NCBI GenBank assembly: GCA_030679955.1
Contig: JAUXSF010000025.1
Location: 1-64,000, forward strand
DNA length: 64,000 bases
Source: Chlamydiales bacterium
GTDB lineage: Bacteria; Chlamydiota; Chlamydiia; Chlamydiales; JAJFMA01
Reading direction: 5' to 3'
Part shown: in pieces, positions 28,235 through 36,932 of the stretch
How positions within the stretch are numbered: position 1 is the stretch's first letter
How the letters are laid out: every line of letters begins with the position of its first letter
The notes under the pieces: model-generated
Databases searched by the model: none
Seen by the model: only the letters and a program-made list of their open reading frames with translations
Told to the model about the DNA's origin: nothing
Made by a program: the position numbers and the translations under genes

Positions 28235-29164
28235 TTAGCCCGTAATTTTGTCAATAAAGCGCTGCATATCTTCGGGTACCTTAGCCTTAAAGGTCATGCT
28301 TTCACCGGAGATCGGATGTGGGAAGCTGAGAACCTCTGCGTGTAAAAGTTGTCTTTCCACGCCAAATTTGGCGTTTACTGCCTGCCTGCCGTAGGTTGCA
28401 TCCCCCAAGATAGGAAATCCTGCATGGCGCATGTGAACACGAGCCTGATGCGTCCTGCCCGTTACCAATTGAATCCGCACTAGACTTAACTCGGAATTAA
28501 AGCTTAACGTTTCATAAAGCGAGCGAGCAGGCCTTCCCCCCGTTTCTAAAACTGTCATTAGTTTGCGTTGTGTTGGGTGCCGCCCAATGGCTGCTTCCAC
28601 TTCCCCTTTTCCAGGACTTCCAATACAGATAGCCAAGTACTCTTTATCAACGTGTCTGCCAGAAAATAGTGCCACCAACTTTTGGTGCGCGGCATTTGTC
28701 TTTGCTGCAACTAAAACGCCTGAAGTGTCCTTATCCAACCGATGCACAATTCCGGGACGCAAATGAGAGCTATCCCCCTCCAAGCCCTTGCAATGATAGA
28801 GCAAAGCGTTAACAAAGGTACCGTGCCAATTTCCAGGAGCAGGATGTACAACCATGCCTACTGGCTTATTGATAACCAGTATGTCATCGTCCTCATACAA
28901 AATATCAAGTGGGATTGGCTCAGGATCGAGCGATATTTCTGGCGCCAATACAAACTGTACTTCTACCTCGTCACCTTCAACAAGCTTGTCCTTTTTCTTA
29001 ATGGGACGGCCATTAACAGTAACCAGTCCATCAGAAATGAGCCGCTGAAAATATTGACGTGACTGGACATCAGCGAAACGCTTGGCCAATACCTTGTCAA
29101 TACGATCGTCTGCTTCTTCTTTAGAAATAACTAGGGACGCGATTTCCCCGAAATTTTCATCCAT
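28235..29164 (-). CDS. rluD: RluD-family 23S rRNA pseudouridine synthase
   Basis: The 309-aa protein has an N-terminal S4 RNA-binding domain (about 15-70, with RIDKVLAKRF and VTVNGRPIKK) and a RluA-family catalytic domain. The catalytic Asp144 lies in HRLDKDTSG. VTGRTHQARVHMRHAGFPI near residue 240 is another family block. RluD-type enzymes modify uridines of 23S rRNA helix 69 and help 50S maturation. In C. trachomatis the homologue (CT658) sits in the same neighbourhood, two genes from gyrA_2 (from memory). A candidate small RNA ending in poly-U is encoded directly upstream, with its T-run only 17 nt before the start codon. Confidence 0.93.
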   Translation of the reverse strand: MDENFGEIASLVISKEEADDRIDKVLAKRFADVQSRQYFQRLISDGLVTVNGRPIKKKDKLVEGDEVEVQFVLAPEISLDPEPIPLDILYEDDDILVINKPVGMVVHPAPGNWHGTFVNALLYHCKGLEGDSSHLRPGIVHRLDKDTSGVLVAAKTNAAHQKLVALFSGRHVDKEYLAICIGSPGKGEVEAAIGRHPTQRKLMTVLETGGRPARSLYETLSFNSELSLVRIQLVTGRTHQARVHMRHAGFPILGDATYGRQAVNAKFGVERQLLHAEVLSFPHPISGESMTFKAKVPEDMQRFIDKITG

Positions 29165-29181
29165 TTAACTTACTCTTGTGG

Positions 29182-29278
29182 AAAAAAAAAGACGCCAGGC
29201 TAAACCTGATATTAACGGCTACACTTACACCCTTTCCCCCCGGAGACGATGCAAAGCCACACAAGATTCGCCTGGCTG
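29182..29278 (-). ncRNA. Candidate small RNA (long hairpin with poly-U end) upstream of rluD
   Basis: On the minus strand GCCAGGC (29276-29270) pairs with GCCTGGC (29200-29194). The stem extends inward (AA/TT, CTTG/CAGG), and an inner stem TTGCATC/GGTGTAA closes a GC-rich apical part. Nine T residues follow at 29190-29182. A -10-like TAGATATAT lies about 7 nt before the hairpin base, so the whole looks like promoter, ~95-nt RNA and intrinsic terminator. The long-hairpin shape recalls SRP or 6S RNA, but the conserved SRP tetraloop region was not found. It could also be only a long terminator for the upstream small genes or a leader of rluD. Confidence 0.5.
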
Positions 29279-29347
29279 AAAACATATATCTAACCGGATT
29301 AACGTAAAGGTGAATTAAGGTCTACATTAGGACTGTATAAAGATCTT

Positions 29348-29578
29348 TTAGTACGGTGCCGCCTGTAAACCCGTTGGCAACCATGCCTGGATGTCTTTTA
29401 GTGCTAAATCTTGTTCTGATTGTGCATCGATGTCATGCGCTTTCAAAATCCATTGGTCATCTTCGCCAAAAAAGATATTGATCGGCAAGATTCTGCGTTT
29501 AACCATGTCACCACTCTGATCGGTGAAAAGGATCTCAATAATTCTGCGTTCTGCGTGGCTATCCATAGCGTACCTCAT
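29348..29578 (-). CDS. Small WYL-like conserved protein
   Basis: The 76-aa product reads like a compact WYL-type module: charged start, ERRIIEILFTDQSGD, RILPINIFFGEDDQWILKAH and the end ALKDIQAW. Stand-alone proteins of this kind are common and of unknown function; WYL modules bind nucleic acid or ligands. It is located where Chlamydia has the small hypothetical CT659 between rluD and gyrA_2 (inference from memory of the order). It is on the same strand as its neighbours, with no overlap. Confidence 0.65.
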   Translation of the reverse strand: MRYAMDSHAERRIIEILFTDQSGDMVKRRILPINIFFGEDDQWILKAHDIDAQSEQDLALKDIQAWLPTGLQAAPY

Positions 29579-29635
29579 GACAATCGCCTAAGTCATGTAA
29601 GCTAACTTATATACCCGAATTTCTCAATGAGGAAA

Positions 29636-29920
29636 TTAGGTTTGAGCGATGAAAACCAGGTCTGATTTGTCAATGGGGTAATTAGGAACGACGCGATTAA
29701 GCAGACTGATGATGTTTTTATGGATCATTTCGACTCGCGACAAGTCTATTGTTTCTTCCAATGTCTTGCCCAGAAAGCGTTGACCATCGACGTCGTAGAC
29801 TTCGAGGTACTCCTGTCCACCCTGGGTAAATAAGGAAACTAGCGTTGGATTTGCAGAATTTAAAGCCGCCTGGAACGCGGGAGTAACCTGCATCCCTAAA
29901 AATACCCTAGCTTCAAACAT
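29636..29920 (-). CDS. Conserved small protein of unknown function, coupled to upstream gene
   Basis: Not recognised. The ATG at 29920 (MFEARVFLGMQVTPAF) overlaps the stop of the upstream gene as TAATG, so translation is coupled; this start is preferred over a longer frame. The product is 94 aa, mixed alpha/beta, with an acidic middle (YLEVYDVDGQ) and LSRVEMIHKNIISLLNR helix. It has no signal peptide, membrane segment or metal motif. Its location, between the rluD and topoisomerase IV genes, suggests a chlamydial conserved hypothetical, perhaps part of a small complex with the 87-aa neighbour. Confidence 0.6.
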   Translation of the reverse strand: MFEARVFLGMQVTPAFQAALNSANPTLVSLFTQGGQEYLEVYDVDGQRFLGKTLEETIDLSRVEMIHKNIISLLNRVVPNYPIDKSDLVFIAQT

Positions 29921-30183
29921 TAGTCTCGCCTTTGTTGTCCTTCGCGCATGATTTTCTTCATTCGCTCGGCATGACGACGCAAGTCGTCGCACATTTTTCG
30001 AGCAAGTGAGTCTACCATTGCGTTATAGACTTCTGGGGCTTTTTCTTTAAGATCGTTCGCATTAGAAACGAAAGTACTGGCCGCACTCGCCTCTGACCCC
30101 TTCTTCGGTGTGCCTGCAGCAACGACAGCTTGTTGGGCGACAACTTCTTCGCCTGACTGAACTTCTGGTACTTCTGAGCTCAT
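29920..30183 (-). CDS. Small helical conserved protein of unknown function
   Basis: Not recognised. The 87-aa product has a low-complexity Ala/Glu/Val/Ser N-terminal half and a basic, helical C-terminal half (LARKMCDDLRRHAERMKKIM). The design, flexible N-terminus plus charged amphipathic helix, is seen in small secretion chaperones and needle-type proteins, but no specific match can be claimed. Its TAA overlaps the next ATG by one base. The ATG has GGGTGA upstream. The 160-bp intergenic region before it also carries the divergent promoter of the gene at 30345. Confidence 0.55.
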   Translation of the reverse strand: MSSEVPEVQSGEEVVAQQAVVAAGTPKKGSEASAASTFVSNANDLKEKAPEVYNAMVDSLARKMCDDLRRHAERMKKIMREGQQRRD

Positions 30184-30286
30184 ATCTCACCCTTTGGTCG
30201 AACTTCACTAATTTATGATAACATAAAAACATTAAAAAATCAATTTACCATGAGGGAAACATGCCAATATCTATATCTTTAAACTA

Positions 30287-30315
30287 TTGACTTTATAATA
30301 GATATATTATATAAT
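30287..30315 (+). promoter_or_regulatory. Strong sigma66/sigma70-type promoter
   Basis: TTGACT and TATAAT are separated by exactly 17 nt in a very AT-rich setting, ending 29 nt before the ATG at 30345. It is the best consensus promoter in the window. Confidence 0.85.
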
Positions 30316-30344
30316 ATGAAGGATTTAATTATATAGGATCACTC

Positions 30345-31475
30345 ATGGAACACATTAATATTCACGGTACAGCTCCTCAGCCTTCACTATTTATAAGAAT
30401 AATAGCGGCCCCTATCAATCTAGTCACCAATCTGACAGGGTGGATTTTTGGAGCACGTAATGAAGAAGTTCGGGAGAGACCGATATTAGCCGCTCATATT
30501 CAGGCTCCTATGTCGGTTCCAAACCCTAACGGGTTATCTCACGAGGATAAACTAGCGCAAGCGGTTTCTATACTTACTAATTATAGAGACATTCGTCCCT
30601 TTGCCGATAAAGAAGAGTGTTTATCCGTCTTATTGGGATACGACCAGCTTCAAGGTGTTTATGAGGACGCCATCCAGGCTGTATTTGCTGAACCTGACTT
30701 ACAACTGACCACGGATGCGATAGTTGCAGACTTTGCAGTGACATATCGTCTCGATAATCCCAACTCGAACTCAAGGCAGTGCCTAACGGAATTACGTAAC
30801 CATGTTCAAGCGCTTTCTCCAGAACAACTAGAAGACGGTATATGTGAAAAAGTAATCGGGGATGTTTACCGGTCAGCGCTAGAAATACCAGCTCCACCGG
30901 TAGCGGCGACCCAGATGGGTTATCTCGTTTTGGCCAATGGCAAAAACCAAACAACAAATGGCGGTATCGCCGCTTGTAGCCCTCTTTCCTGCCACTATTT
31001 GCATGATGCACCTAACGATACTCTCTCCATCGAACTGTTAGAAAACGTGCTGGACACCTATGCAGCTCGATATAAAAATGCTGAGCCTCGCGATATGGAC
31101 GAGTATGTAACGGCTGCAGGTCTAGTGGTTGTAGATAACTATGGCACAGACCTGCTAACACCGGTGGGCCAATATAGCGAATATGGCATGATGAGTTTTG
31201 AAGAGCGCTTGGGGGACTTTATCACTAGTCCAAATGAACAAAAAGCCTTGCTGACTAGCTTTGGAATGACTGTCTCTGTCAGAAGAGTTGGTGATGTTGT
31301 CGAGTTTTGTGACACACATAGTGGCGGCGAAATCACTAAGCAAGGTTCTGGAGCTTTTCTATACCGCTGCAAAACCTTGAAAGAGGCGATGGTGTACATC
31401 AACGCTCGCTACACAGATAACGTACGTGCCGTTGGCGGCGAAGCCAGCCAGTTAGATTGGCGCACAGTGCGCTAA
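30345..31475 (+). CDS. Hypothetical protein with possible papain-like cysteine protease (DUB-like) domain; candidate effector
   Basis: Not recognised with certainty. The 376-aa protein has a hydrophobic N-terminal stretch (LFIRIIAAPINLVTNLTGWI, residues 15-34) and a helical middle part. Its C-terminal domain (about 190-360) has the layout of a cysteine protease: NGGIAACSPLSCHYL with C211 or C216 as possible nucleophile, and FCDTHSGG with D323 and H325, followed by a glycine turn and a hydrophobic strand (GSGAFLYRCKTLKEAMVYI). The D-x-HS motif followed by G-A-x-L and then L-x-x-Y-I resembles the C-terminal half of herpesvirus-tegument-type deubiquitinases (peptidase family C76) and related viral and bacterial proteases. 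The strong private promoter and monocistronic layout fit an effector. Protease activity is inference. Confidence 0.55.
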   Translation: MEHINIHGTAPQPSLFIRIIAAPINLVTNLTGWIFGARNEEVRERPILAAHIQAPMSVPNPNGLSHEDKLAQAVSILTNYRDIRPFADKEECLSVLLGYDQLQGVYEDAIQAVFAEPDLQLTTDAIVADFAVTYRLDNPNSNSRQCLTELRNHVQALSPEQLEDGICEKVIGDVYRSALEIPAPPVAATQMGYLVLANGKNQTTNGGIAACSPLSCHYLHDAPNDTLSIELLENVLDTYAARYKNAEPRDMDEYVTAAGLVVVDNYGTDLLTPVGQYSEYGMMSFEERLGDFITSPNEQKALLTSFGMTVSVRRVGDVVEFCDTHSGGEITKQGSGAFLYRCKTLKEAMVYINARYTDNVRAVGGEASQLDWRTVR

Positions 31476-31548
31476 GAGGATTGCAAAAATCGGAGCGAAG
31501 CGCAATGTCATCAACTTAAGTAATTACTGTATACACCATGTGTTTCTG

Positions 31549-31661
31549 TTCTCCGCGCGGGAGCGCTGAGCCTCATAATAGCCCAGGGTAAGGAGCCGAC
31601 AGGCGACACAACCCTGGGACAAGGTCGAGAAAATATCCGCTCCGCGGAAGCCGGAGCGCCT
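31549..31661. repeat. Palindromic dispersed-type repeat downstream of recX
   Basis: CCCAGGGT (31582-31589) is inverted as ACCCTGGG (31611-31618), and GC-rich flanks with GGAGCG/CGCTCC wording extend both sides. The element fills most of the gap between the convergent genes at 30345 and recX. Its composition differs from neighbouring coding DNA. Confidence 0.55.
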
Positions 31662-31720
31662 GCCTAGCTTTTCGCAAAATGTGTAAATATACCTCACAGA
31701 TACGTCTGACGGTCTGACTG

Positions 31721-32323
31721 CTATTCGTCCGTGCTGCCCTTCTTGGATAAAGCAGTGAAGATTGAATCCAATGAGAAGCCCCGTCGGCAAAGGGATCCCA
31801 CTACTTTTTGGCGTTCTTTAAAGTTTGTTAGATCGCGTTGGCGGTACTTTGTCTGAAGTAACTGTTCGATCTGAGAACCTACGTCTGCTCCATCAATATA
31901 CTCGTCCAGCGAATCTTCGGATACGCCCTTACGAATTAAGTTTTGCTTGATAGCGCCGGGTCCGCGGCCACGATGTTGCTGAGCCTCAACGTAGCGTCGC
32001 ACACCATCGTCGTCGTTAAAATAGTGGGAAAGTTCCTGGATAACTACATTAGTGGTAGCTTCTGAAACGAGCTTATCACGCAGTTTTTGCGCCAACTCGG
32101 TAGACAGATAGGATTTACGAGCCAACAGTCGCAACGCATAGTCTTTTGCTTTGGAATGCTCTAACTGGGAAAATCGCTCTTCCCACTCTTCTAGCGATCT
32201 CGCATTTGCAAAAGCGACCCTGCGACCAAAAATGGTGGTGCTAATACGCCTCCAGGGATCTCCATCAATGCTAATGGAGACAACATCACGAGCAATGTTC
32301 TCTACCGAGATAGCTAGCATCAT
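31721..32323 (-). CDS. recX: Regulatory protein RecX
   Basis: The 200-aa protein is made of the three-helix repeats typical of RecX, which binds RecA filaments and limits strand exchange. Recognisable stretches are AKDYALRLLARKSYLSTELAQKL and RGRGPGAIKQNLIRKGV (each a RecX helix repeat with the R-x-x-x-x-L-x-x-K-G pattern). It overlaps the parC stop by 4 nt (ATGATG), showing translational coupling in a parE-parC-recX operon. Two adjacent ATGs are possible; the first is given. An N-terminal extension of about 60 residues precedes the helical repeats, as in longer RecX proteins. Confidence 0.85.
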   Translation of the reverse strand: MMLAISVENIARDVVSISIDGDPWRRISTTIFGRRVAFANARSLEEWEERFSQLEHSKAKDYALRLLARKSYLSTELAQKLRDKLVSEATTNVVIQELSHYFNDDDGVRRYVEAQQHRGRGPGAIKQNLIRKGVSEDSLDEYIDGADVGSQIEQLLQTKYRQRDLTNFKERQKVVGSLCRRGFSLDSIFTALSKKGSTDE

Positions 32324-34239
32324 GTCTTAGCTGGCTGCTCCCTTAAAAACTCGACGCGTTTGATCTCATTCTTGGAAACTCGGTTACCCTTGGCAGACAC
32401 GCCTTTTACGAGGGTGTCATTGAAGTCCAATTCTATCTTGGACTGTTTTAAACGCGGCTTAGGTAGTAGCTTCAGCGTCAGTATATGGTTTGGAGCAGCT
32501 GTAATGTACTCTAAAGCCATGCCCTCTTCAAAATAGCGATATGTTTTGCCTAACGTAAAGGCTGTGATTATAAAGCGTTTGACGTAGCATAAACGTGTCT
32601 TAGGATCGCTATAGACAAGGTTTAGAATCGTCTTTTTATCTGCAACACCAACAAAAACCACTTTGGTCTTGTCTTTAGTGACGTACTGCTTCTCAGGTAT
32701 ATTAATGACTGTGTAAGTGCCATCTTTATACATCAGTAAGAGTTTGTCGAAGTTAGTGCATTCAATCACATGATCGCTAACAACCTTGGTGCCGACAAAA
32801 CCTGTTGCAGGGTCAAAGCCAACCTTAATCTGACGTGTGTCAATAGCGCGACGATCCACTTGCTCGATGGCTTTAGTCTGTGTGCGACGTGCAAAATCTT
32901 TGCCGTAAGTCTTGATCAGATGTTTGAGGTAACGGATGGTGTATTTTTTTACGTCCTTCAGGTCTTTTTCAACAACTTCAAGCTTCTCTTGGGTATCAGC
33001 GACCTCTTCCTTGTTTTTATCCAGGTCAAAACGAGAAATGCGGCGAATAGGTATATTCAGCAAGCTTTCGCGGTCGTCATAAGTCGGAAGGCGATAGAGT
33101 TCTTTATGGAACGGTTTTAGGCTAATCTCAATCGTTTCATGAATTTTATCATAGGTCGAAACATTCTCAATTTGCTTATAGAGCCTATTTTCGATGAAAA
33201 TACGCTCCAAACTCTTATTGAAAATTTTCTCGAGTAGGCGATCACGTTCGATCTCTAGTTCACGCTTGAGGTATCCCTGTAGCTTTTCAACATGGTACTC
33301 CAGAACATGATTGACGTCGGTCTCTAAAGGATATTCATCCTTAACCACAACAACCTGAGAATTAACGCTGACTTCACATTCCGTGTAGGCGTATAAAGCA
33401 TCAATCAGTTCTTCGGCATATTGACCACGCGGAAGCTTGATCTCGATCTCAACCTTGCTAGCGGTATAGTCATTGATAGCATCAATCTTGATCTTGCCGC
33501 GTTTAGCCGCTTCATCGATAGAGCGGATGAGGGATTCAGTCGTTGTTGCGTAGCATATCTCGCGAATGACGATTGTCTTTGGATCTTGTATCTCAATCCT
33601 AGCGCGTAGCTTGATGCGTCCACGTCCCTTGTCGTATTCCGTGGCATCCATAATACCACCCGTGGGGAAATCGGGTAGCACTTCATACTCACGCCCTTCC
33701 AAAATGGCTATTTCAGCTTCTAGAAGTTCAACAAAGTTGTGAGGAAGGATTCGTGTAGACATACCTACAGCGATACCATCCGCTCCCTGCAGCAGTAGAA
33801 GAGGTATTTTCGCCGGCAATACAACAGGTTCGAGGTTACGGCTATCGTAAGAAGCGATCATTTCTGTTAGATCAGGATTGAACATCGTCTCTTTAGACAA
33901 ACTCGAGAGGCGCGTTTCAATATAACGAGCTGCTGCAGCGGGGTCGCCCGTCAAAATATTACCAAAGTTACCCTGCTGATCCAGCATGTAACCTTTATTA
34001 GACATGTTAACGAGAGCTTCGATGATAGGCGCGTCACCATGCGGGTGCAACGCCATCGTCTGTCCCGCTACGTTCATCACCTTGTGCAAACGTCCATCAT
34101 GAATACGAAAAAGTGTGAATAAGATACGCCTTTGAACAGGCTTTAGGCCGTCTACGATGTTCGGGATAGCGCGATCCAAAATGACATAAGAGGCGTATTG
34201 AAGGTAGTTAACCTTCATCAAATTCTTTAAATCATCCAT
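32320..34239 (-). CDS. parC: DNA topoisomerase IV subunit A-like (GyrA_2/ParC)
   Basis: The 639-aa protein has the breakage-reunion domain with the catalytic Tyr106 in ARYIETRL, and the conserved region around IPNIVDGLKPVQRRIL (25-40). GNFGNILTGDPAAA precedes the tyrosine. A coiled-coil arm lies around 330-440. The C-terminal part (about 470-639) is shorter than in GyrA and carries no full GyrA-box propeller, which fits the short second GyrA paralogue of chlamydiae (CT660) and a ParC-like decatenase role. It starts 1 nt after the parE stop, and recX follows with a 4-nt overlap. Confidence 0.93.
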   Translation of the reverse strand: MDDLKNLMKVNYLQYASYVILDRAIPNIVDGLKPVQRRILFTLFRIHDGRLHKVMNVAGQTMALHPHGDAPIIEALVNMSNKGYMLDQQGNFGNILTGDPAAAARYIETRLSSLSKETMFNPDLTEMIASYDSRNLEPVVLPAKIPLLLLQGADGIAVGMSTRILPHNFVELLEAEIAILEGREYEVLPDFPTGGIMDATEYDKGRGRIKLRARIEIQDPKTIVIREICYATTTESLIRSIDEAAKRGKIKIDAINDYTASKVEIEIKLPRGQYAEELIDALYAYTECEVSVNSQVVVVKDEYPLETDVNHVLEYHVEKLQGYLKRELEIERDRLLEKIFNKSLERIFIENRLYKQIENVSTYDKIHETIEISLKPFHKELYRLPTYDDRESLLNIPIRRISRFDLDKNKEEVADTQEKLEVVEKDLKDVKKYTIRYLKHLIKTYGKDFARRTQTKAIEQVDRRAIDTRQIKVGFDPATGFVGTKVVSDHVIECTNFDKLLLMYKDGTYTVINIPEKQYVTKDKTKVVFVGVADKKTILNLVYSDPKTRLCYVKRFIITAFTLGKTYRYFEEGMALEYITAAPNHILTLKLLPKPRLKQSKIELDFNDTLVKGVSAKGNRVSKNEIKRVEFLREQPAKT

Positions 34240-34240
34240 G

Positions 34241-36085
34241 CTATTCCTCCACCGATGTCGATGTCATATCTTCTGGGAGCTGCTCTTCTACTATCAGGTT
34301 GTCCATGATGAACTTCTTACGCTCCGGAGTATTCTTGCCCATGTAAAATTGAAGCGTTGGCTTAATGTCGGAGAAATGTCCAACGGTGACAGATTGTAAA
34401 CGTATGTCTTTATTGATGAACTGTTTAAATTCATCGGGAGATATCTCTCCCAATCCCTTAAAGCGAGTGATTTCGACACCTTTTTTAAGAATCTTTGCAG
34501 CCTCATCTCTTTCCTGCTCGGAATAGCAGTACATCGTCTTTTCTTTGTTACGAACCTTAAATAGTGGCGTGACGAGTATGTGTAAGTGGCCGTTGAGCAC
34601 TAGTGATTCAAAATAGGTTAGAAAGAATGTAATCAGTAGATTACGGATATGCATACCATCGACGTCAGCATCCGTAGCCAGGATAACCTTGTAATAGCGA
34701 AGATTCTCCAGACTCTCTTCGACATTCAACGCGTTCATTAGGTTGAACATCTCTTCGTTCTTGTAAAGCTGGTCCATTTTCATGCCAAAGACATTCAAGG
34801 GCTTTCCACGGAGGGAAAAAACAGCTTGGGTCATTGGATCACGTGAGGCTACGATAGAGGCGCTGGCAGAGTCACCTTCTGTCAGGAAAATCATTGTCTT
34901 CTCGCCAAACTTAGAAGAGTCCCCTAGATGATACTTGGAGTCTCTCAACTTAGGAATTTTGAAGGAGATCTTCTTCTGCTTTTCACGAGCTTCCTTTTTG
35001 ACATCGGCAAGCTCTTTACGTAGCTTTTCGTTAAAAGCGATGCGGTCGATTAAGCGACGCGCTGTCTCTGGGTTCTTATAAAGCAGGTTCGAGACAGCTT
35101 CCTTAATCTCTTGGACAAGCGGTCCACGTATATCAGTGTTTCCCAGCTTGTTTTTTGTCTGCGACTCGAAAACAGGGTCCTTTACTTTGACCAAAATTGT
35201 GCCGACAATACCGTCACGCACATCAACACCCTGGAAATTTTTCTGAGCAAACTCGTTAACGCCTTTTAAAATACCCTCACGATATGCTGAAAGATGCGTT
35301 CCACCGTCCGCAGTATACTGACCGTTTACAAATGAAAAGTAGCTTTCCCCATAACTTTGAGTGTGAAGAAAAGCGAATTCGACTTGTTTACCGCGGTAAT
35401 GAAGGGGCTCATACAACCGATCGTCAAGTACCTCGGCATTCAAAAGGTCCAACAAACCATTTTTGGAGGCAATCTTCTCATCATTAAAACTAATTGTGAG
35501 ACCCGTATTCAAATAAGCATAATGCCACAAACGTTTGACGATGTATTGCGTCTGAAAATGATAGGCGCCAAAAATTTCGCCGTCAGGAATGAATTCTACG
35601 TATGTCCCATTCGGTTCGGTGGTCTTACCTTTCTTCTGGCTCTTCAGTATGCCACGCTCAAAAGTCGCTTCTAAAAACTCTCCGTCACGATAACTACGGA
35701 CAAAAAAGTGGCTGGAAAGAGCGTTAACCGCTTTTGTACCCACACCGTTCAAACCAACGGAAAACTGGAACACATCGTCGTTATACTTGGCGCCGGTGTT
35801 AATTTGGCTGACGCAGTCAATGACTTTACCTAATGGAATACCGCGGCCATAGTCGCGAATGCTTACTTGACTGGTTTCCTCGTCCACAGCGACTAAAATT
35901 TCGGTGCCGTGTTTCATAATGAATTCATCGACGCTATTGTCGATGACTTCCTTCAAAAGGATATAAATACCGTCATCAGGGTGCGATCCATCACCTAAGC
36001 GGCCAATGTACATGCCCGAACGCAAACGAATATGTGATAGTGCGTCGAGCGTCTTGACGGTGCTTTCGTCGTATTCTTTAGTCAT
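34241..36085 (-). CDS. parE: DNA topoisomerase IV subunit B-like (GyrB_2/ParE)
   Basis: The 614-aa ATPase subunit has GHKL motifs: E46 and N50 in LLKEVIDNSVDEF, DYGRGIPLGK, and VGLNGVGTKAVNALS. The TOPRIM domain carries FLTEGDSASASI and LATDADVDGMH with the metal-binding acidic residues. The C-terminal block RFKGLGEISPDEFK is conserved. It heads the parE-parC-recX operon. A broken copy of its first 22 codons and of its upstream region lies at 38558-38688 (see there), proof of a segmental duplication starting inside this gene. Confidence 0.95.
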   Translation of the reverse strand: MTKEYDESTVKTLDALSHIRLRSGMYIGRLGDGSHPDDGIYILLKEVIDNSVDEFIMKHGTEILVAVDEETSQVSIRDYGRGIPLGKVIDCVSQINTGAKYNDDVFQFSVGLNGVGTKAVNALSSHFFVRSYRDGEFLEATFERGILKSQKKGKTTEPNGTYVEFIPDGEIFGAYHFQTQYIVKRLWHYAYLNTGLTISFNDEKIASKNGLLDLLNAEVLDDRLYEPLHYRGKQVEFAFLHTQSYGESYFSFVNGQYTADGGTHLSAYREGILKGVNEFAQKNFQGVDVRDGIVGTILVKVKDPVFESQTKNKLGNTDIRGPLVQEIKEAVSNLLYKNPETARRLIDRIAFNEKLRKELADVKKEAREKQKKISFKIPKLRDSKYHLGDSSKFGEKTMIFLTEGDSASASIVASRDPMTQAVFSLRGKPLNVFGMKMDQLYKNEEMFNLMNALNVEESLENLRYYKVILATDADVDGMHIRNLLITFFLTYFESLVLNGHLHILVTPLFKVRNKEKTMYCYSEQERDEAAKILKKGVEITRFKGLGEISPDEFKQFINKDIRLQSVTVGHFSDIKPTLQFYMGKNTPERKKFIMDNLIVEEQLPEDMTSTSVEE

Positions 36086-36852
36086 AGTTATTATTTCTGC
36101 TTATTTTGGTCCGATCAGACGTGCAGCATACACAACACGCCCTTTAGGGGCAAATCCTACCTATTTTTGAGTCTTACCAACAAACACACCGAAGCTACTT
36201 CTGCCAATAAGACATAGACTTTGATCATAAGATGCTACATATGATACACTTGTACGTGGATTAAATTCTTGTGTATTAAGGGGTGGCGCTGAGTTCACTT
36301 CTTATGCTTCAATCCCCCCACTGCCTATCCCAAACGCATCAACCTAATTATGGAGAAATCATCATAACTAATTAGACATTATGCGCTTGCGTCTCATGGC
36401 ACAGACTCTATAGTGGTTTGAACCATATTTTTGAGCTAATGCTGCGAAGCAGCAATTCTTATCTTAGCCCCTAGCCATACCCGAAGAATCGGGTTGGCTA
36501 GGGGTAAGATAAAAAAGCCGTTCGCGTTGCGGAGCACCGCGTCTTGGATAACGTATTATCGTGCAATAAGATGGTTTAACGAGACGCGATGCCCCCGCAG
36601 CGCGGGGACATGATATCCCTACCCCTAGCCAACCCTCCAGGCATGGCTAGGGGCTAAAATAAGAATCGGCTGCTACGCAGCATTAAAGCGGGAATAAACT
36701 CTCAAGTACTCGTCGACTCATCCTGACCACATAAATTATTAGTTATAAAGCGTATACATCTTTGTTTTCATAATTATGTTGATGACCTGTGTCTTTCGGT
36801 TCTGAAGCAATACTTAGGACTGAAAAAAAAACACACTTCTCTACATAACATT
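36086..36852. other. Large intergenic region with palindromic repeat
   Basis: The region between divergent parE and the helical-repeat gene holds the parE upstream sequence (to about 36150, duplicated at 38625-38688), about 280 bp of unremarkable DNA, and the 249-bp nested palindrome at 36437-36685. No coding frame with good codon pattern or ribosome site is seen. Confidence 0.5.
36437..36685. repeat. 249-bp nested palindromic repeat (MITE-like)
   Basis: Outer arms TAATGCTGCGAAGCAGCA and TGCTACGCAGCATTA are mirrored, as are ATTCTTATCTTAGCCCCTAG (left) and CTAGGGGCTAAAATAAGAAT (right). Inside the left half is a second palindrome, CCCCTAGCC...GGCTAGGGG. No open frame lies in it. It looks like a non-autonomous mobile element or two fused hairpin elements. 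Confidence 0.7.
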
Positions 36853-36880
36853 TTGACTAACATTGACTTATGAATACAAT
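36853..36880 (+). promoter_or_regulatory. Promoter of the first helical-repeat paralogue
   Basis: TTGACT and TACAAT with a 16-nt spacer. The -10 box lies downstream of an alternative ATG (36870), so that ATG would be at or before the transcription start. The -10 to ATG distance for the start at 36933 is 52 nt, nearly the same as in the paralogue (54 nt). Confidence 0.6.
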
Positions 36881-36932
36881 TATGTTAATGTCACTGCCGG
36901 TTTTTATCATCATTCAAATCAATGAGCTCTAC

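Noticed and set aside
29182-29278. SRP (4.5S) RNA identity for the hairpin RNA
   Set aside because: The conserved domain IV sequence around the GGAA tetraloop and the AGCA internal loop are not present on either strand.
36870-36932. ATG at 36870 as start of helical-repeat paralogue 1
   Set aside because: A TTGACT/TACAAT promoter overlaps it, so it would not be transcribed as a start, and the paralogue's start aligns with ATG 36933.
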